This document shows positions 43,901 through 49,807 of a stretch of DNA of 51,788 nucleotides, one piece after another (the first letter of the stretch is position 1; each line of letters starts with the position of its first letter). A program made the position numbers and the translations under genes. The notes beneath the pieces were generated by a model, which was given only the letters and a program-made list of their open reading frames with translations, was not told where the DNA came from and did not search any database. The DNA comes from Clostridiales bacterium. GTDB taxonomy: Bacteria; Bacillota; Clostridia; Christensenellales; Pumilibacteraceae. The stretch lies in the NCBI GenBank assembly GCA_022508505.1, contig JAFLVC010000013.1, positions 1 to 51,788 of the forward strand, in the 5' to 3' direction.

Positions 43901-44009
43901 CAATAAAGTAAACATTGTTACGAATAGCAAAGGTAAAGTAGATGACTTTGATTGGAATGGCGATAAGTGGAAGTACACTTTGACGACGACCGACATTACC
44001 TACGCATGA
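34929..44009 (+). CDS. Giant modular surface lipoprotein (InlB B-repeats, Ig-like and CBM-like modules)
   Basis: 3026 residues. Signal peptide MIKKRFLVVIAVLIMSLCG with lipobox FAAC (Cys26) and no LPxTG, so it is lipid-anchored. Modules by approximate residue: eight InlB B-repeats (30-860; for example GWYTDAACTDKWDF and LYAKW), with two Big_3-like Ig domains among them (195-360); two CBM-like beta-modules (861-1080; GVYVYGTV and GVYIAGNF); about eight Big_3-like Ig domains (1081-1804; YYVGTAYDF, YYVGDTFDGTGL); ten more B-repeats (1805-2560; GYTFGGWYRT, HYTFVGWF); and an unrecognised Tyr/Asn/Ser-rich C-terminal region (2561-3026) with three or so GxYxxG-type strands. Such repeats usually act as stalks or adhesins. 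Base composition falls in the last 1.4 kb. The four long antisense frames are shadows. Confidence 0.9.
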   Translation: MIKKRFLVVIAVLIMSLCGLAFAACSDTAGKKYVASFHANGGVFDSGVVTVREKVDKGGYAKGNEIPNHEELDFLGWSLSAKSKDTVNLAQYAINKDTDFYAVWGTETPVGQHAVKFYYNYEGSPTALFKTSYVDHGEKVAEPTPAPSRGSYEFEGWFEQPVGGTSYNFNSAVTSDLSLYAHWKEVDTEPVITGIEVYQAPTKTEYVVGQAFSDDGLVVRALYSGGKQPETLTKGVDYTVSVPDMTKIGQQDVIVTYVTATGTLTDKFTINIVAKAVVRLEIGGDLVNATQEVGAKFDPTGLTFTAVYNDGDRAALKVDDVIFSSPLLEGGKFTAEGTAEITVKYGDVTAATKLSVKVVVPEDTKYDVEFHANNAAYAEYITGMPRSPQRIVEGETIDEPQNPELGGFVFGGWYTDAACTDKWDFQTGVTADTELYAKWTAIVYNIEYKLYDGDNANGNKATYTATDGVFEEVELLDPSKGHNTFGGWYLDSAFSTVVKKLTYAVVTEYADGDNITLYAKFNPETYTIEYKWGSGQGTDYNAAFISGAAVPTEYVYGKGATLPAEKSVSITVLKQGEAVEFHFMGWYLEGQESRIVTAVSATDYGSKVFVARIVEAETCDVTFDYGYDVDPTVVKVIKGDKAQPLSPDPTRDGYTFDNWYTAKDGGSVFDFDGTAINTDTTVYAHWTAIEYTVTYVGLPSGATNPNPVAYNVTQNEVSLVALTAENLPMGYRFFGFYSDSAHKTAITKITPADIQRAEKNVITIYVNSHNKYTVTFDENVSDGEVLGMPKDISNVTYGNGIARPAEVPTRENYTFVGWYVDRSGETAWVFTGEGGTATPVTAGFDVNAVCVVYAKWAENPDDGVYVYGTVNDRNMHAENIADFKVEVVSENSYRIEGLELEANDTFKLINYTKSTGNYVWVDAATEIKVHPQAGMTVTVVGGDYSIGAMTLESATWTLVIADGKADFVLDREGGYIGLLTPEGESADYTETESAESGVYIAGNFTADFKLYDEWSTEGDVITTAKVGNKYVFEGITLRKYDEFKLVAGDKSSAVQLVAQAGKYNIVYDAAYGTVTMIESKPLTASVTGTVYAGKTIEPEHLTVSYDGEQLEEGDYIIIADIAEEGENAVTIVYLEKGAIAKITYTALADAIESIEITHAPSTVAYYVGTAYDFSDIVLTVRYESGDTLEVSLDSTPLWERIKFELAEEYYADGAFLRAGSIRVTVLFDETTFENCKIDIEIYNELTSIVIEGPTTTQYVKGVDEELELDGLVVTAYYNGTTADSENPVTAVITLAEAEKAGYTVNADAYDYEIAGSYEIIITYTETFESLTRTVTGKFTVTVVEPYVVEIAGYGTPTKAIQLIGSEFDYTGLTFTGKKNDSHGSSVQISPADMTYEITVDGETATNERGELIKSGTAKVVAKYGDVTAVFAADIEIEIADKLSSIAATSPTTSSYPQQLDAKKALELLDTAGMTVTATYNSGVDGATEGTGGVELGKCKITVDLSTVGEGKGVITVSYTENGVTVTTTVNVDVTEPVIVSVEIDTTGAYTNKYYVGDTFDGTGLKITATLNNGDTKPLAASELTFNGGEAFSAAGESVAVTAAYTADGNVTVSGTLTVTVYDKLTKIAVTTAPTAPHAAGWVVGDKLELKGVVITAYYNGAEENGRAVTVYTTNAATIDMATTGTKKITVTYIENLVREITVTCEIEIEVIAKAMTELEYEGTPIEQYLNRAFDAHGLTFYKVFNNDTREKISGTTGITFTATDNWLVSGTFRKYGENAPVSANYIEGGKTFSVAIENITVINTTRYKVSYEGNNGDYETYNVPDETYYVFESTIATPAVPVSYGFTFVGWYTEADCTTEWIFSDDASGRAASQVIDDTVLYAKWTSNVYMVSYDEGTSAASFDYAAQNNIFPAHPLAEADQVTGYTFIGWTYYELAEPTAEHIFKELTQARLLPEYTASRAGSKHLLTLKPCYEINKYTVTFESDGGSYIEPQEVEYNGHATEPLTPPEKEHYTFVGWFAPNSDTAFDFEGTAITDHITLTAHWAPVKYTVTFNSEGGTAVDEQKVDYLDHATEPLTPPTKNHYTFKHWYLTDENTPYDFGTAITGDITLHAKWEEIRHSVKFELNGGSGEAAEQSIFDGDHAEKPADPTRKHYTFAGWYAPSADTAFDFTNTEITDDITLTAKWNAYVYTVIYANCDGEGRTDGGNPTEYRVTDNGNGIVKLLPATTTESKYVFVRWTDAASKQITEITPDLFDNLAGKTSITIYAQFDEKSTVTVEFDAQGGNPTPKPQEVEKGAKVEKPEEPTREGYTFGGWYRTATPTASDKAWNFETDTVSTNITLYAVWCYKVTFDSDGGTEIAAQLVIENGYATAPTPAPTREHFTFAGWFLGSAEEAFDFAKTPITGNITLTAHWNPIMYTVTFDTAGGDTTEEPQRVQEGSFATEPNVPQKKGFKFVGWFLDGAEEAFDFEHTPIEGDIILTAHWETAEYTVKFDLNYTGAATIADQQITHGGTATQPETPVREGYGFDGWYKSKTPAATDVAFDFGTAIEESFTLYAKWAYNDGIWLLNTTNNKYEWHNGFVPSDDNPTIEVAAKGVVLTAGDQFKMYRNGNADKTAVKSATADNTYQNYFKLSGTIYTVQTGGSGVYNLYNMFSGNDAGLWVEYICSKDLYVEPDIQAGDGIYIGNDKVADWVVNSNSFNQIMAEDVTIGDANNPQTVTVTLKYKGTTATLETVNCADGLDAKKGTVAGTFTVTAGKYTFYYNYAKRASNPGTDTDKFANRLWVAGAKFVVVKPLTSTWYYVGALTDWGKSASYKFDTATASVTLDLPKNTTFKIVKSGTSDTWYGYSGTNKVSISVGSNYVQEASTDQNIQIKESGKYKFELSETGPTLSITRVGDYAGDPIIELPANSAIFKFNDGMFVLQLGHMPGWGDAGTAFAYDGGDWGSRYLLNGSTYTINKNKSAVSFMVGFMQGSAGKNTESISCSRFTNNKVNIVTNSKGKVDDFDWNGDKWKYTLTTTDITYA

Positions 44010-44029
44010 TTACTTAGCGGCTTTATCAC

Positions 44030-44064
44030 AAAAAGCAACCTCGAACTTTCGGGGTTGCTTTTTG
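44030..44064 (+). terminator. Strong terminator after the giant gene
   Basis: CAACCTCGAA-ct-TTCGGGGTTG, ten pairs with one G-T, extended by AAAAAG/CTTTTT, ending in a T run. Confidence 0.92.
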
Positions 44065-44116
44065 CGTGCGCGATTTGAGTGATAGATTCTTCGTTTCGCA
44101 CAGGACACATGGGAAT

Positions 44117-44220
44117 ATTTCACATCCCCTCAGTCTGCGAGCAATCTCGCAGCCAGCTCCCCTTGTTAAGGGGAGCCTGAACATCCCCTCAGTCGCCGTT
44201 AGGCGACTGAGGGGATGTGA
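44117..44220 (+). repeat. P1 repeat followed by a 17-bp-stem palindrome
   Basis: P1 (44117-44177) with first stem TGCGAG-caat-CTCGCA and CTCCCCTT-gtt-AAGGGGAG. Then 44181-44220, ACATCCCCTCAGTCGCC-gtta-GGCGACTGAGGGGATGT: a perfect 17-bp stem that equals two P1 left halves fused head to head. The 640-base gap 44010-44649 contains repeats only. Confidence 0.82.
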
Positions 44221-44235
44221 AGACAAATAGATCCA

Positions 44236-44348
44236 TCGACTTCGCTTGCGACGCTAACGCGCCACCGCTCGGCGTAGCCTCGCTCGGCTCTCGCGGCAAA
44301 CAGCCCACAGGGCTGTTTGCTTTCCGCTCGATTGCTCAGGATGACACA
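44236..44348 (-). repeat. 113-bp long inverted repeat, left copy
   Basis: Reverse complement of 50026-50138 with about two mismatches. Contents on the minus strand: TGTCATCCTGAGCAATCGAG, GGAAAGCAAACAGCCC, the GCAAACAGCCC-tgt-GGGCTGTTTGC hairpin, GAGCGAGGCTACGCCGAGCGG, then CGCGTTAGCGTCGCAAGC. Together the copies flank rsmA, pckA, malQ and veg. Confidence 0.85.
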
Positions 44349-44398
44349 GCAGTTTCATGTCTCCATTGAATAGTCGCGTCTAAAAGAACGGCTTTGTT

Positions 44399-44608
44399 GT
44401 ATTGTGTCATTCCGAGCTTGTCGAGGAATCTGAAAAGCGCTCTATTATCGTCATTCACGACAGAATGGCGTTTATTATTTTCCAACGCCAAGCCCCTCGA
44501 CGGGTGTAACCGCAAACGAACAACGGCAGTAAACACACGACATAAATCCAACCTGTGGTTGGTCGGGTGAAACAAAGAACTAATCACCTAAGTCCGCACA
44601 CGACATAA
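44399..44608. repeat. Reverse fragment of the composite block, then hairpin-family copies G and H
   Basis: 44399-44440 is the minus-strand version of the CAGATTCCTCGACAAGCTCGGAATGACA tail. Copy G (44464-44545) has CTCGACGGGTGTAAC and AAACACACGAC; copy H (44546-44608) pairs GTCGGGTG (44562-44569) with CACACGAC (44597-44604). As at 23017-23190, two copies stand in tandem directly before a nearly leaderless gene. Confidence 0.7.
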
Positions 44609-44614
44609 AAATAT

Positions 44615-44643
44615 TTGCCTTTTTTGTGCGGTTGTGGTATACT
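44615..44643 (+). promoter_or_regulatory. rsmA promoter placing the start point on the ATG
   Basis: TTGCCT (44615-44620), 17 bp, TATACT (44638-44643), extended -10 TGG. The ATG starts six bases after the -10; no ribosome binding site is present. Confidence 0.75.
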
Positions 44644-44649
44644 TAAAAC

Positions 44650-45459
44650 ATGGTCGATTACGAGAGCGTACTCATAAAACATAAGTTCAAGTTCAAGAAA
44701 TCGCTCGGTCAGAATTTTATCTACGACGACGAGCTTTTGGACGAGATAGCCGCCGCAGGCGGGGCGGATAACGCTACCGTGGTCGAGATAGGTGCGGGCG
44801 CGGGTACGCTTTCCCGCGCGATTGCAAAACGCGCAAAAAAGCTCAATTCGTTCGAGATAGACGAGACGCTTTTCCCCGTGCTCGAGGAAACGCTCGAAGG
44901 TCTCGACAACGTCCAGCTTTTCAGCAACAACGTCTTGGAGCTCGGCATCGAAACGGTCGACACGCTTATCGGCGAGCCGTACATAGTAATCGCCAATCTT
45001 CCTTACTACATAACGACGCCCTTGATATTTTTCTTTTTGAGAAGCGAGCTGTGCGGCTCGATAACCTGTCTCGTGCAAAAGGAAGTAGCGGAGCGTATTT
45101 GTTCATATGGCGGTGGCGACTTCGGCGCGCTTTCGGCGTCGGTGCAGGCGGTAGCGGAGCCGAAGATAGTGCGCATAATTAAGTCGTGGGACTTCAACCC
45201 GCAGCCCGAAGTGGACAGCGCGCTCATTCGCCTCGACAGAAAGTCGGGCACGGCGTTTTCGGACGCGCTCGACAAGTTCTTTAAAGACTGCTTCGCGCAA
45301 AAGCGAAAAACTCTCGTAAACAACCTCACTGCGGCGGGAATTGCCAAGCCCGACATAACGGCCGCGCTTGAAAAACTCGGCTTTGCGCCGACGGCACGGG
45401 CGGAGGAGCTCGGCGCGGACGGGCTGATGAAGCTCGGGAAAGAGCTCGGCAGGGTGTAA
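44650..45459 (+). CDS. rsmA: 16S rRNA dimethyladenosine transferase (KsgA)
   Basis: Dimethylates the two adjacent adenines near the 3' end of 16S rRNA during small-subunit maturation. 269 residues, typical. KFKKSLGQNFIYDDELLDEI is the family opening; VVEIGAGAGTLSRAIAKRA is SAM-binding motif I; FEIDETLFPVL is motif II; NNVLEL is motif III; IANLPYYITTPLI is the NLPY catalytic motif IV; QKEVAERI and FNPQPEVDSALIRL close the core. The C-terminal small helical domain ends KELGRV. It has its own promoter and appears leaderless. Proximity to veg and a SPOCS/LysM gene echoes the Firmicutes ksgA-veg neighbourhood, here with pckA and malQ between. Confidence 0.96.
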   Translation: MVDYESVLIKHKFKFKKSLGQNFIYDDELLDEIAAAGGADNATVVEIGAGAGTLSRAIAKRAKKLNSFEIDETLFPVLEETLEGLDNVQLFSNNVLELGIETVDTLIGEPYIVIANLPYYITTPLIFFFLRSELCGSITCLVQKEVAERICSYGGGDFGALSASVQAVAEPKIVRIIKSWDFNPQPEVDSALIRLDRKSGTAFSDALDKFFKDCFAQKRKTLVNNLTAAGIAKPDITAALEKLGFAPTARAEELGADGLMKLGKELGRV

Positions 45460-45517
45460 GCGGCAAACTAAAGTTCGGCGCAAAACAGTTAATAACGCAA
45501 TATATATAGTCGTGTAG

Positions 45518-45531
45518 GCGCATATATGCGC
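45518..45531. promoter_or_regulatory. 14-bp palindrome in the pckA leader
   Basis: GCGCATATATGCGC, a perfect palindrome 10 bases before the AAAGGAG of pckA. It could be an operator or a small leader hairpin. The AT run at 45501-45510 may be the -10 of pckA, but no -35 is convincing. Confidence 0.4.
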
Positions 45532-45553
45532 ACGCGGCAAAAGGAGATAAAAA

Positions 45554-47131
45554 ATGCAAACCTACGGAATCGAAAAGTACGGCATCAAAGGCCCCAAAAA
45601 GGTCGACCGCAACCACAGCCCCGCGGTGCTTACCGAAGAGGCGCTCAAGACCGAGCCTTGCCGGCTCATGGATACCGGCGCGCTTCTCGTCGAGACGGGC
45701 GCGTACACCGGCCGCAGCCCCAAGGACAGGTTCATAGTCGACGAGCCCGCAGTGTCCGCCAAAATCGGCTGGGGAACCGAGAACAAAAAGTTCCCGCTCG
45801 ACAAGTTTGAGCTCATCTACAAAAAGGTGGGCGAGTACCTGTCCGGCAAGAACATCTATATCTTCGACGGCTTTGCCGGCGCAGACCCCAAGTACCGTGT
45901 TTCCGTCCGCGTCATCAACGAGTACGCGAGCGAAAACCTGTTCATGAACAACATGCTCATTCGCCCGACCGAGGCGGAACTCAAGGCGTTCAAAGAGGAC
46001 TACGTGCTCATCGCCGCGCCCGGACTCAAGCTCGATCCCAAGGAGTGCGGCACCAACAGCGAGGCGGCAATATTGCTGTGCCTCGAAAAGAAGATAATCC
46101 TCGTCGTCGGTTCCAAGTACGCGGGCGAGATGAAAAAGTCGGTGTTCTCGCTGATGAACTACCTGCTTCCGCAAAAGGGCGTACTCGGCATGCACTGCTC
46201 GGCTAACATGGCGCTCGACGGCAGCGGCGACACCGCGCTGTTCTTCGGGCTTTCGGGCACCGGCAAAACGACGCTTTCCGCAGATCCCAAGCGCGGGCTC
46301 ATCGGCGACGACGAGCACGGCTGGTCGGACGACGGCATATTCAACATCGAGGGCGGTTGCTACGCTAAGTGCATAGACCTCAGCAAAGAGCACGAGCCCG
46401 AAATCTACGGCGCAATCAAGTTCGGCGCGCTCGTCGAAAACGTCGTAATAGACGACGAAACCCGCGCGCCCGACTACAAGGACCGCTCTCTCACCGAGAA
46501 CACGCGCGTATCGTATCCCATAGACTTCATTCCCAACAAGGTCGTGCCGTCCGTAGGCAAGCACCCCAAGACGGTCATATTCCTCACCGCCGACGCGTTC
46601 GGCGTATTGCCGCCCGTCGCAAAGCTCACAAAAGAGCAGGCGATGTTCTACTTCGTGTCCGGCTACACGAGTAAGGTCGCCGGCACCGAGCGCGGCATAA
46701 CCGATCCCGTCAGCACGTTCTCGACCTGCTTCGGCGCACCGTTCATGCCGCTTCCTTCGTCCGAGTATGCGACGCTCCTCGGCGAAAAGATCGAAAAGCA
46801 CGGCTCCGACGTCTACCTCATCAACACAGGCTGGACGGGTGGCGCGTACGGCGTGGGCAAGCGCATGAGCCTGCCCGCAACCCGCGCAATCGTAACTGCG
46901 GCGCTCGACGGCACGCTCGCAAAGCAGGAGTACGAGACCGAACCCTTCTTCGGGCTCGCAATCCCTAAGTCCTGCCCCAACGTCGACAGCAACATCCTCA
47001 ATCCCAAAAACGTGTGGAAGGACAAAAAGGAGTACGACCGCCTCGCCAAAAAGCTCGCCAAGGACTTTGCGGAGAACATCAAAAAGTACAACCTCGACGA
47101 GAAGATCGTCGCGGCCGGGCCCAAGGCGTAA
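45554..47131 (+). CDS. pckA: Phosphoenolpyruvate carboxykinase (ATP)
   Basis: Converts oxaloacetate plus ATP to phosphoenolpyruvate, CO2 and ADP; in anaerobes it may run in the carboxylating direction. 525 residues with AAAGGAG before ATG 45554. Active-site features: YTGRSPKDRF (substrate Arg), the kinase-1a loop GLSGTGKTT (232-240), GDDEHGWSDDGIFNIEGGCYAK (kinase-2 and metal ligands), ENTRVSYP, and LTADAFGVLPPV. The opening MQTYGIEKYGIKGPKK and the C-terminal end are standard. The gene follows rsmA after 94 bases and ends at a strong terminator. Confidence 0.96.
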   Translation: MQTYGIEKYGIKGPKKVDRNHSPAVLTEEALKTEPCRLMDTGALLVETGAYTGRSPKDRFIVDEPAVSAKIGWGTENKKFPLDKFELIYKKVGEYLSGKNIYIFDGFAGADPKYRVSVRVINEYASENLFMNNMLIRPTEAELKAFKEDYVLIAAPGLKLDPKECGTNSEAAILLCLEKKIILVVGSKYAGEMKKSVFSLMNYLLPQKGVLGMHCSANMALDGSGDTALFFGLSGTGKTTLSADPKRGLIGDDEHGWSDDGIFNIEGGCYAKCIDLSKEHEPEIYGAIKFGALVENVVIDDETRAPDYKDRSLTENTRVSYPIDFIPNKVVPSVGKHPKTVIFLTADAFGVLPPVAKLTKEQAMFYFVSGYTSKVAGTERGITDPVSTFSTCFGAPFMPLPSSEYATLLGEKIEKHGSDVYLINTGWTGGAYGVGKRMSLPATRAIVTAALDGTLAKQEYETEPFFGLAIPKSCPNVDSNILNPKNVWKDKKEYDRLAKKLAKDFAENIKKYNLDEKIVAAGPKA

Positions 47132-47157
47132 CACAATTTAAATAACGTAACGCATTT

Positions 47158-47206
47158 AAAATCCGCGCAGTCGCTTTAAGACGCTTCCGCGCGGATTTTG
47201 CTTTTA
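47158..47206 (+). terminator. Terminator after pckA
   Basis: AAAATCCGCGC (47158-47168) / GCGCGGATTTT (47189-47199), an 11-bp perfect stem, followed by GCTTTTAA. Confidence 0.85.
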
Positions 47207-47248
47207 ATCAATATCGCAAAATTTCGCATTAAATTTTTTGTATTGTAT

Positions 47249-47277
47249 TGTATTTCGCTTTTCGACATGATATAATC
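47249..47277 (+). promoter_or_regulatory. Promoter of malQ
   Basis: TTGTAT (47249-47254), 17 bp, TATAAT (47272-47277), extended -10 TGA. It gives a leader of about 57 bases. Confidence 0.82.
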
Positions 47278-47279
47278 TA

Positions 47280-47321
47280 TTTCGCGCATAATAAATATGT
47301 AAAATAATTTTTCGCGCATAC
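47280..47321 (+). promoter_or_regulatory. Direct repeats in the malQ leader, possible operator
   Basis: TTTCGCGCATA occurs at 47280-47290 and again at 47310-47320, spaced exactly 30 bp, about three helical turns. The first overlaps the transcription start, a position suited to repression. Confidence 0.45.
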
Positions 47322-47340
47322 TATATTTTCGGAGTTGTAT

Positions 47341-48783
47341 ATGGAAAGGAAAGCCGGCGTGTTAATGCATATATCTTCGCTGCCCAACGAGCGCGGCATC
47401 GGTTCGATGGGGAAATCGGCATTCGAGTTTGTCGATTTCCTCGCAAAAGCCAAGCTGGGCTTATGGCAGGTACTCCCGCTCTGCCCGACGTCGTACGGCG
47501 ATTCGCCGTACCAGTCGCCGTCGGCGCTCGCGGGCAATCCGTACTTTATCGATTTGGACATTCTCGCAGAGGACAAGCTGTTAAAGTCGGAGGAGCTTCC
47601 CGTTTATAAAATCGGGCCGATTGACTACGCGGCGGTGTACTACGAAAGATACGAAACGCTCAAAAAGGCGTTCAAGCGTTTCATTAAAAAACCGCCCGAG
47701 GACTACGCCGAGTTCAAAGAGGAAAACGCATTCTGGTTAGACGACTACGCGCTTTTCATGGCTATAAAAGAGGCGCACGGAATGCAGGCGTGGGAGACGT
47801 GGGAGGACGCGTACAAGTACCGTTCCGCCGATATGAAAAAATTTGAAAGAGCGGCTGAGTTCCACAAGTTCTTGCAGTACGAGTTCTTCAAGCAGTGGGC
47901 GGCGCTTAAAAAGTACGCCAACGAAAAGGGAATCAAGATAGTGGGCGATATGCCTATCTATGTAGCATACGACTCGGTCGAGGTGTGGGGCAATCCCAAG
48001 CAGTTCCTTTTAAACGACGACCTGTCGAGAAAGGTTGTTGCCGGAGTCCCGCCCGACTATTTCTCGGCGGACGGTCAGCTTTGGGGCAATCCCATTTACG
48101 ATTGGGACTACATGAAAAGCACGCGCTACGATTGGTGGGTTACGCGTATGCGCATGGCGCTTAAACTGTATGACATAGTGCGTATCGATCACTTCCGCGC
48201 GTTTGCCGACTATTACGTCATTCCCGCAAGCCGCACCGACGCGCGCGTGGGCGAGTGGCGGCCCGGCCCCGGCATGGAGCTTTTCGACGTCATAAACCGT
48301 GAGCTGAATAACCCTGCCATCATTGCGGAGGACCTCGGCGAACTTCACGATTGCGTGCGCGAGCTCGTGAGAAACACCGGCTATCCCGGCATGAAAATCA
48401 TGCAGTTCTCGTTCGACGGCAATCCGTACAACGATTTCTACTACACCAATTATAAGCCCAACTGCGTCGCGTACCCCGGCACGCACGACAACGATACGAC
48501 GCGCGGCTGGTTCGATGCGCAGGACGACAGCGTGAAAATGCTCGTTCGCCGCACGCTCGGCTATTACGGCGACGACGTTTGCGGCGAGATAGTAGAACGG
48601 CTGTACTCGTCCGCTGCCGACACCGTCATTATTCCCATGCAGGATTTTCTCGGCCTTCCGACAAAGGCGCGCATGAACATTCCGTCTACGCTCGGCGGAA
48701 ACTGGGCGTGGCGCTCCAAGCCGGTCTGGGAAAAGAAGGCGGCGGCGATAAGAAAGCTCGCCGAAAAGTACAATAGAGCTTAA
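47341..48783 (+). CDS. malQ: 4-alpha-glucanotransferase (amylomaltase)
   Basis: GH77 enzyme that transfers maltooligosaccharide units between glucans, for maltodextrin or glycogen metabolism. The start is ATG 47341 with GGAG six bases upstream; a TTG at 47335 is less likely. 480 residues, slightly shorter than many. GH77 blocks: GVLMHISSLPNERGIGSMG, LWQVLPLCPTSYGDSPYQS, GDMPIYVAYDSVEVW, GVPPDYFSADGQLWGNPIYDW, VRIDHFRAF with nucleophile Asp283, IIAEDLG with acid/base Glu330, and YPGTHDNDTTRGW. It is a single-gene unit with its own promoter, possible operator and bidirectional terminator. Confidence 0.96.
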   Translation: MERKAGVLMHISSLPNERGIGSMGKSAFEFVDFLAKAKLGLWQVLPLCPTSYGDSPYQSPSALAGNPYFIDLDILAEDKLLKSEELPVYKIGPIDYAAVYYERYETLKKAFKRFIKKPPEDYAEFKEENAFWLDDYALFMAIKEAHGMQAWETWEDAYKYRSADMKKFERAAEFHKFLQYEFFKQWAALKKYANEKGIKIVGDMPIYVAYDSVEVWGNPKQFLLNDDLSRKVVAGVPPDYFSADGQLWGNPIYDWDYMKSTRYDWWVTRMRMALKLYDIVRIDHFRAFADYYVIPASRTDARVGEWRPGPGMELFDVINRELNNPAIIAEDLGELHDCVRELVRNTGYPGMKIMQFSFDGNPYNDFYYTNYKPNCVAYPGTHDNDTTRGWFDAQDDSVKMLVRRTLGYYGDDVCGEIVERLYSSAADTVIIPMQDFLGLPTKARMNIPSTLGGNWAWRSKPVWEKKAAAIRKLAEKYNRA

Positions 48784-48790
48784 AACGATA

Positions 48791-48822
48791 ATAAAGCCGT
48801 TTTGTCCGAACGGCTTTTATTA
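48791..48822. terminator. Bidirectional terminator between malQ and veg
   Basis: AAAGCCGTT (48793-48801) / AACGGCTTT (48809-48817) with a TTGTCCG-type loop, T run on the right and A run on the left, between convergent genes. Confidence 0.85.
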
Positions 48823-48857
48823 CGATCGAGGCGAAGAATTTAATTATTATCCGATTT

Positions 48858-49082
48858 TTATGCGCGGATGACGATGTCGCCGCATATAACGTCGGAGTAG
48901 GAGAACGACACCAGCTCGTCGCCTGCGCGGAAGGTGAACACCGACGGGAACACGTCGGCGATAAACCCGTCGAGGTCGACCGTCTTTTTCCTGCCCTTAT
49001 TGACGGACACCGAAAGCGCTTTGCCTTTAAGACCGGCTATGCGGGCCTTTACTTCATCGATATTTTTCGTGCAAGCTCTCAC
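48858..49082 (-). CDS. veg: Veg-family protein
   Basis: 74 residues on the minus strand. The start is GTG at 49082, set by a strong AAAAGGAGG (forward CCTCCTTTT, 49089-49097) seven bases upstream. The pattern K.I.EVK..I..L.GK.L...N.GRKK....DG.I.D.FPSVF.......E..SFSYSD matches the Firmicutes Veg family, small SH3/Sm-like proteins; in Bacillus subtilis Veg influences biofilm formation and the gene neighbours ksgA/yabG. It is about ten residues shorter than B. subtilis Veg. Confidence 0.88.
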   Translation of the reverse strand: MRACTKNIDEVKARIAGLKGKALSVSVNKGRKKTVDLDGFIADVFPSVFTFRAGDELVSFSYSDVICGDIVIRA

Positions 49083-49193
49083 GACAATCCTCCTTTTCGG
49101 CTCGTTATTGCCTAATTATCGACAGCGAAGGTAGATTTAATCCCGACCCACGCAAAAAAATACTAAAATGTTGCAAAAGGGGCTGTCAAACAG

Positions 49194-49222
49194 TTTACAA
49201 ACCACAACAAAACGCATATAAT
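49194..49222 (+). promoter_or_regulatory. Promoter of the acidic zinc-ribbon gene
   Basis: TTTACA (49194-49199), 17 bp, TATAAT (49217-49222). Leader about 37 bases with CGGAG seven bases before ATG 49266. Confidence 0.78.
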
Positions 49223-49265
49223 AAGTGCGATTTAGCCCGTATGGGCAAGTGTTCGGAGAAAAGCC

Positions 49266-49772
49266 ATGAAAAAAACCGAAAAGAACGCCGCGCAGGACGC
49301 TCTCCCAGTCTACATTCTTTGCCCTCGCTGCGAGATCAATTATATAGATAAAAAGGAAAAGTATTGCGCGGTGTGCAAGGCCGAGCTCGGCATGGGCGAT
49401 CCGTCCATATTCCTGCCCGTCGACGAGGAGGAACAGGACGAGCGCGTTTGCCCCGTCTGCCGCGTCAACCTCTTGGCGGAGGACGAGGACATCTGCATCG
49501 AGTGCAGAAAGGAACGCGAGGAAAAGGAAAAGGAAGCGAGCGAGATATCCGACGACGAGGATAACCCCGCCGATTGGGAGCCGTTCGCGGACGACGCCGA
49601 GGAGGAAATCCCCGAGGGCATGCAGGAAATGCTCCTCGACGACGAGGAAGAGGAAGAAGAGGAGGAGGACGAGATCGTCGAGACCGTGTCCGACGAGCCC
49701 GACGACTTCGACTACAATATCGACCCCAACGATTTCGAGGACTACGACGAGGAAGAGGACGACGACCTGTAA
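49266..49772 (+). CDS. Acidic double zinc-ribbon protein
   Basis: 168 residues, no family recognised. Two zinc knuckle pairs: CPRCEINY with CAVCK (residues about 19-38), and CPVCRVN with CIECRKE (62-81). After a Lys/Glu helix the C-terminal half is almost entirely Asp and Glu (DDEEEEEEEEDE, DYDEEEDDDL), so the protein is very acidic and probably disordered there. The design resembles small ribbon proteins that bind nucleic-acid machinery, but no function can be assigned. It has its own promoter and is followed by composite repeat block 3. Confidence 0.78.
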   Translation: MKKTEKNAAQDALPVYILCPRCEINYIDKKEKYCAVCKAELGMGDPSIFLPVDEEEQDERVCPVCRVNLLAEDEDICIECRKEREEKEKEASEISDDEDNPADWEPFADDAEEEIPEGMQEMLLDDEEEEEEEEDEIVETVSDEPDDFDYNIDPNDFEDYDEEEDDDL

Positions 49773-49807
49773 TGCGGTGCTTCGCACCTAAGATAAGAGA
49801 TAAGAGG

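Noticed and set aside
45326-47134. 602-residue minus-strand frame over pckA
   Set aside because: Shadow of pckA codon bias; pckA motifs, RBS and terminator fit the plus strand.
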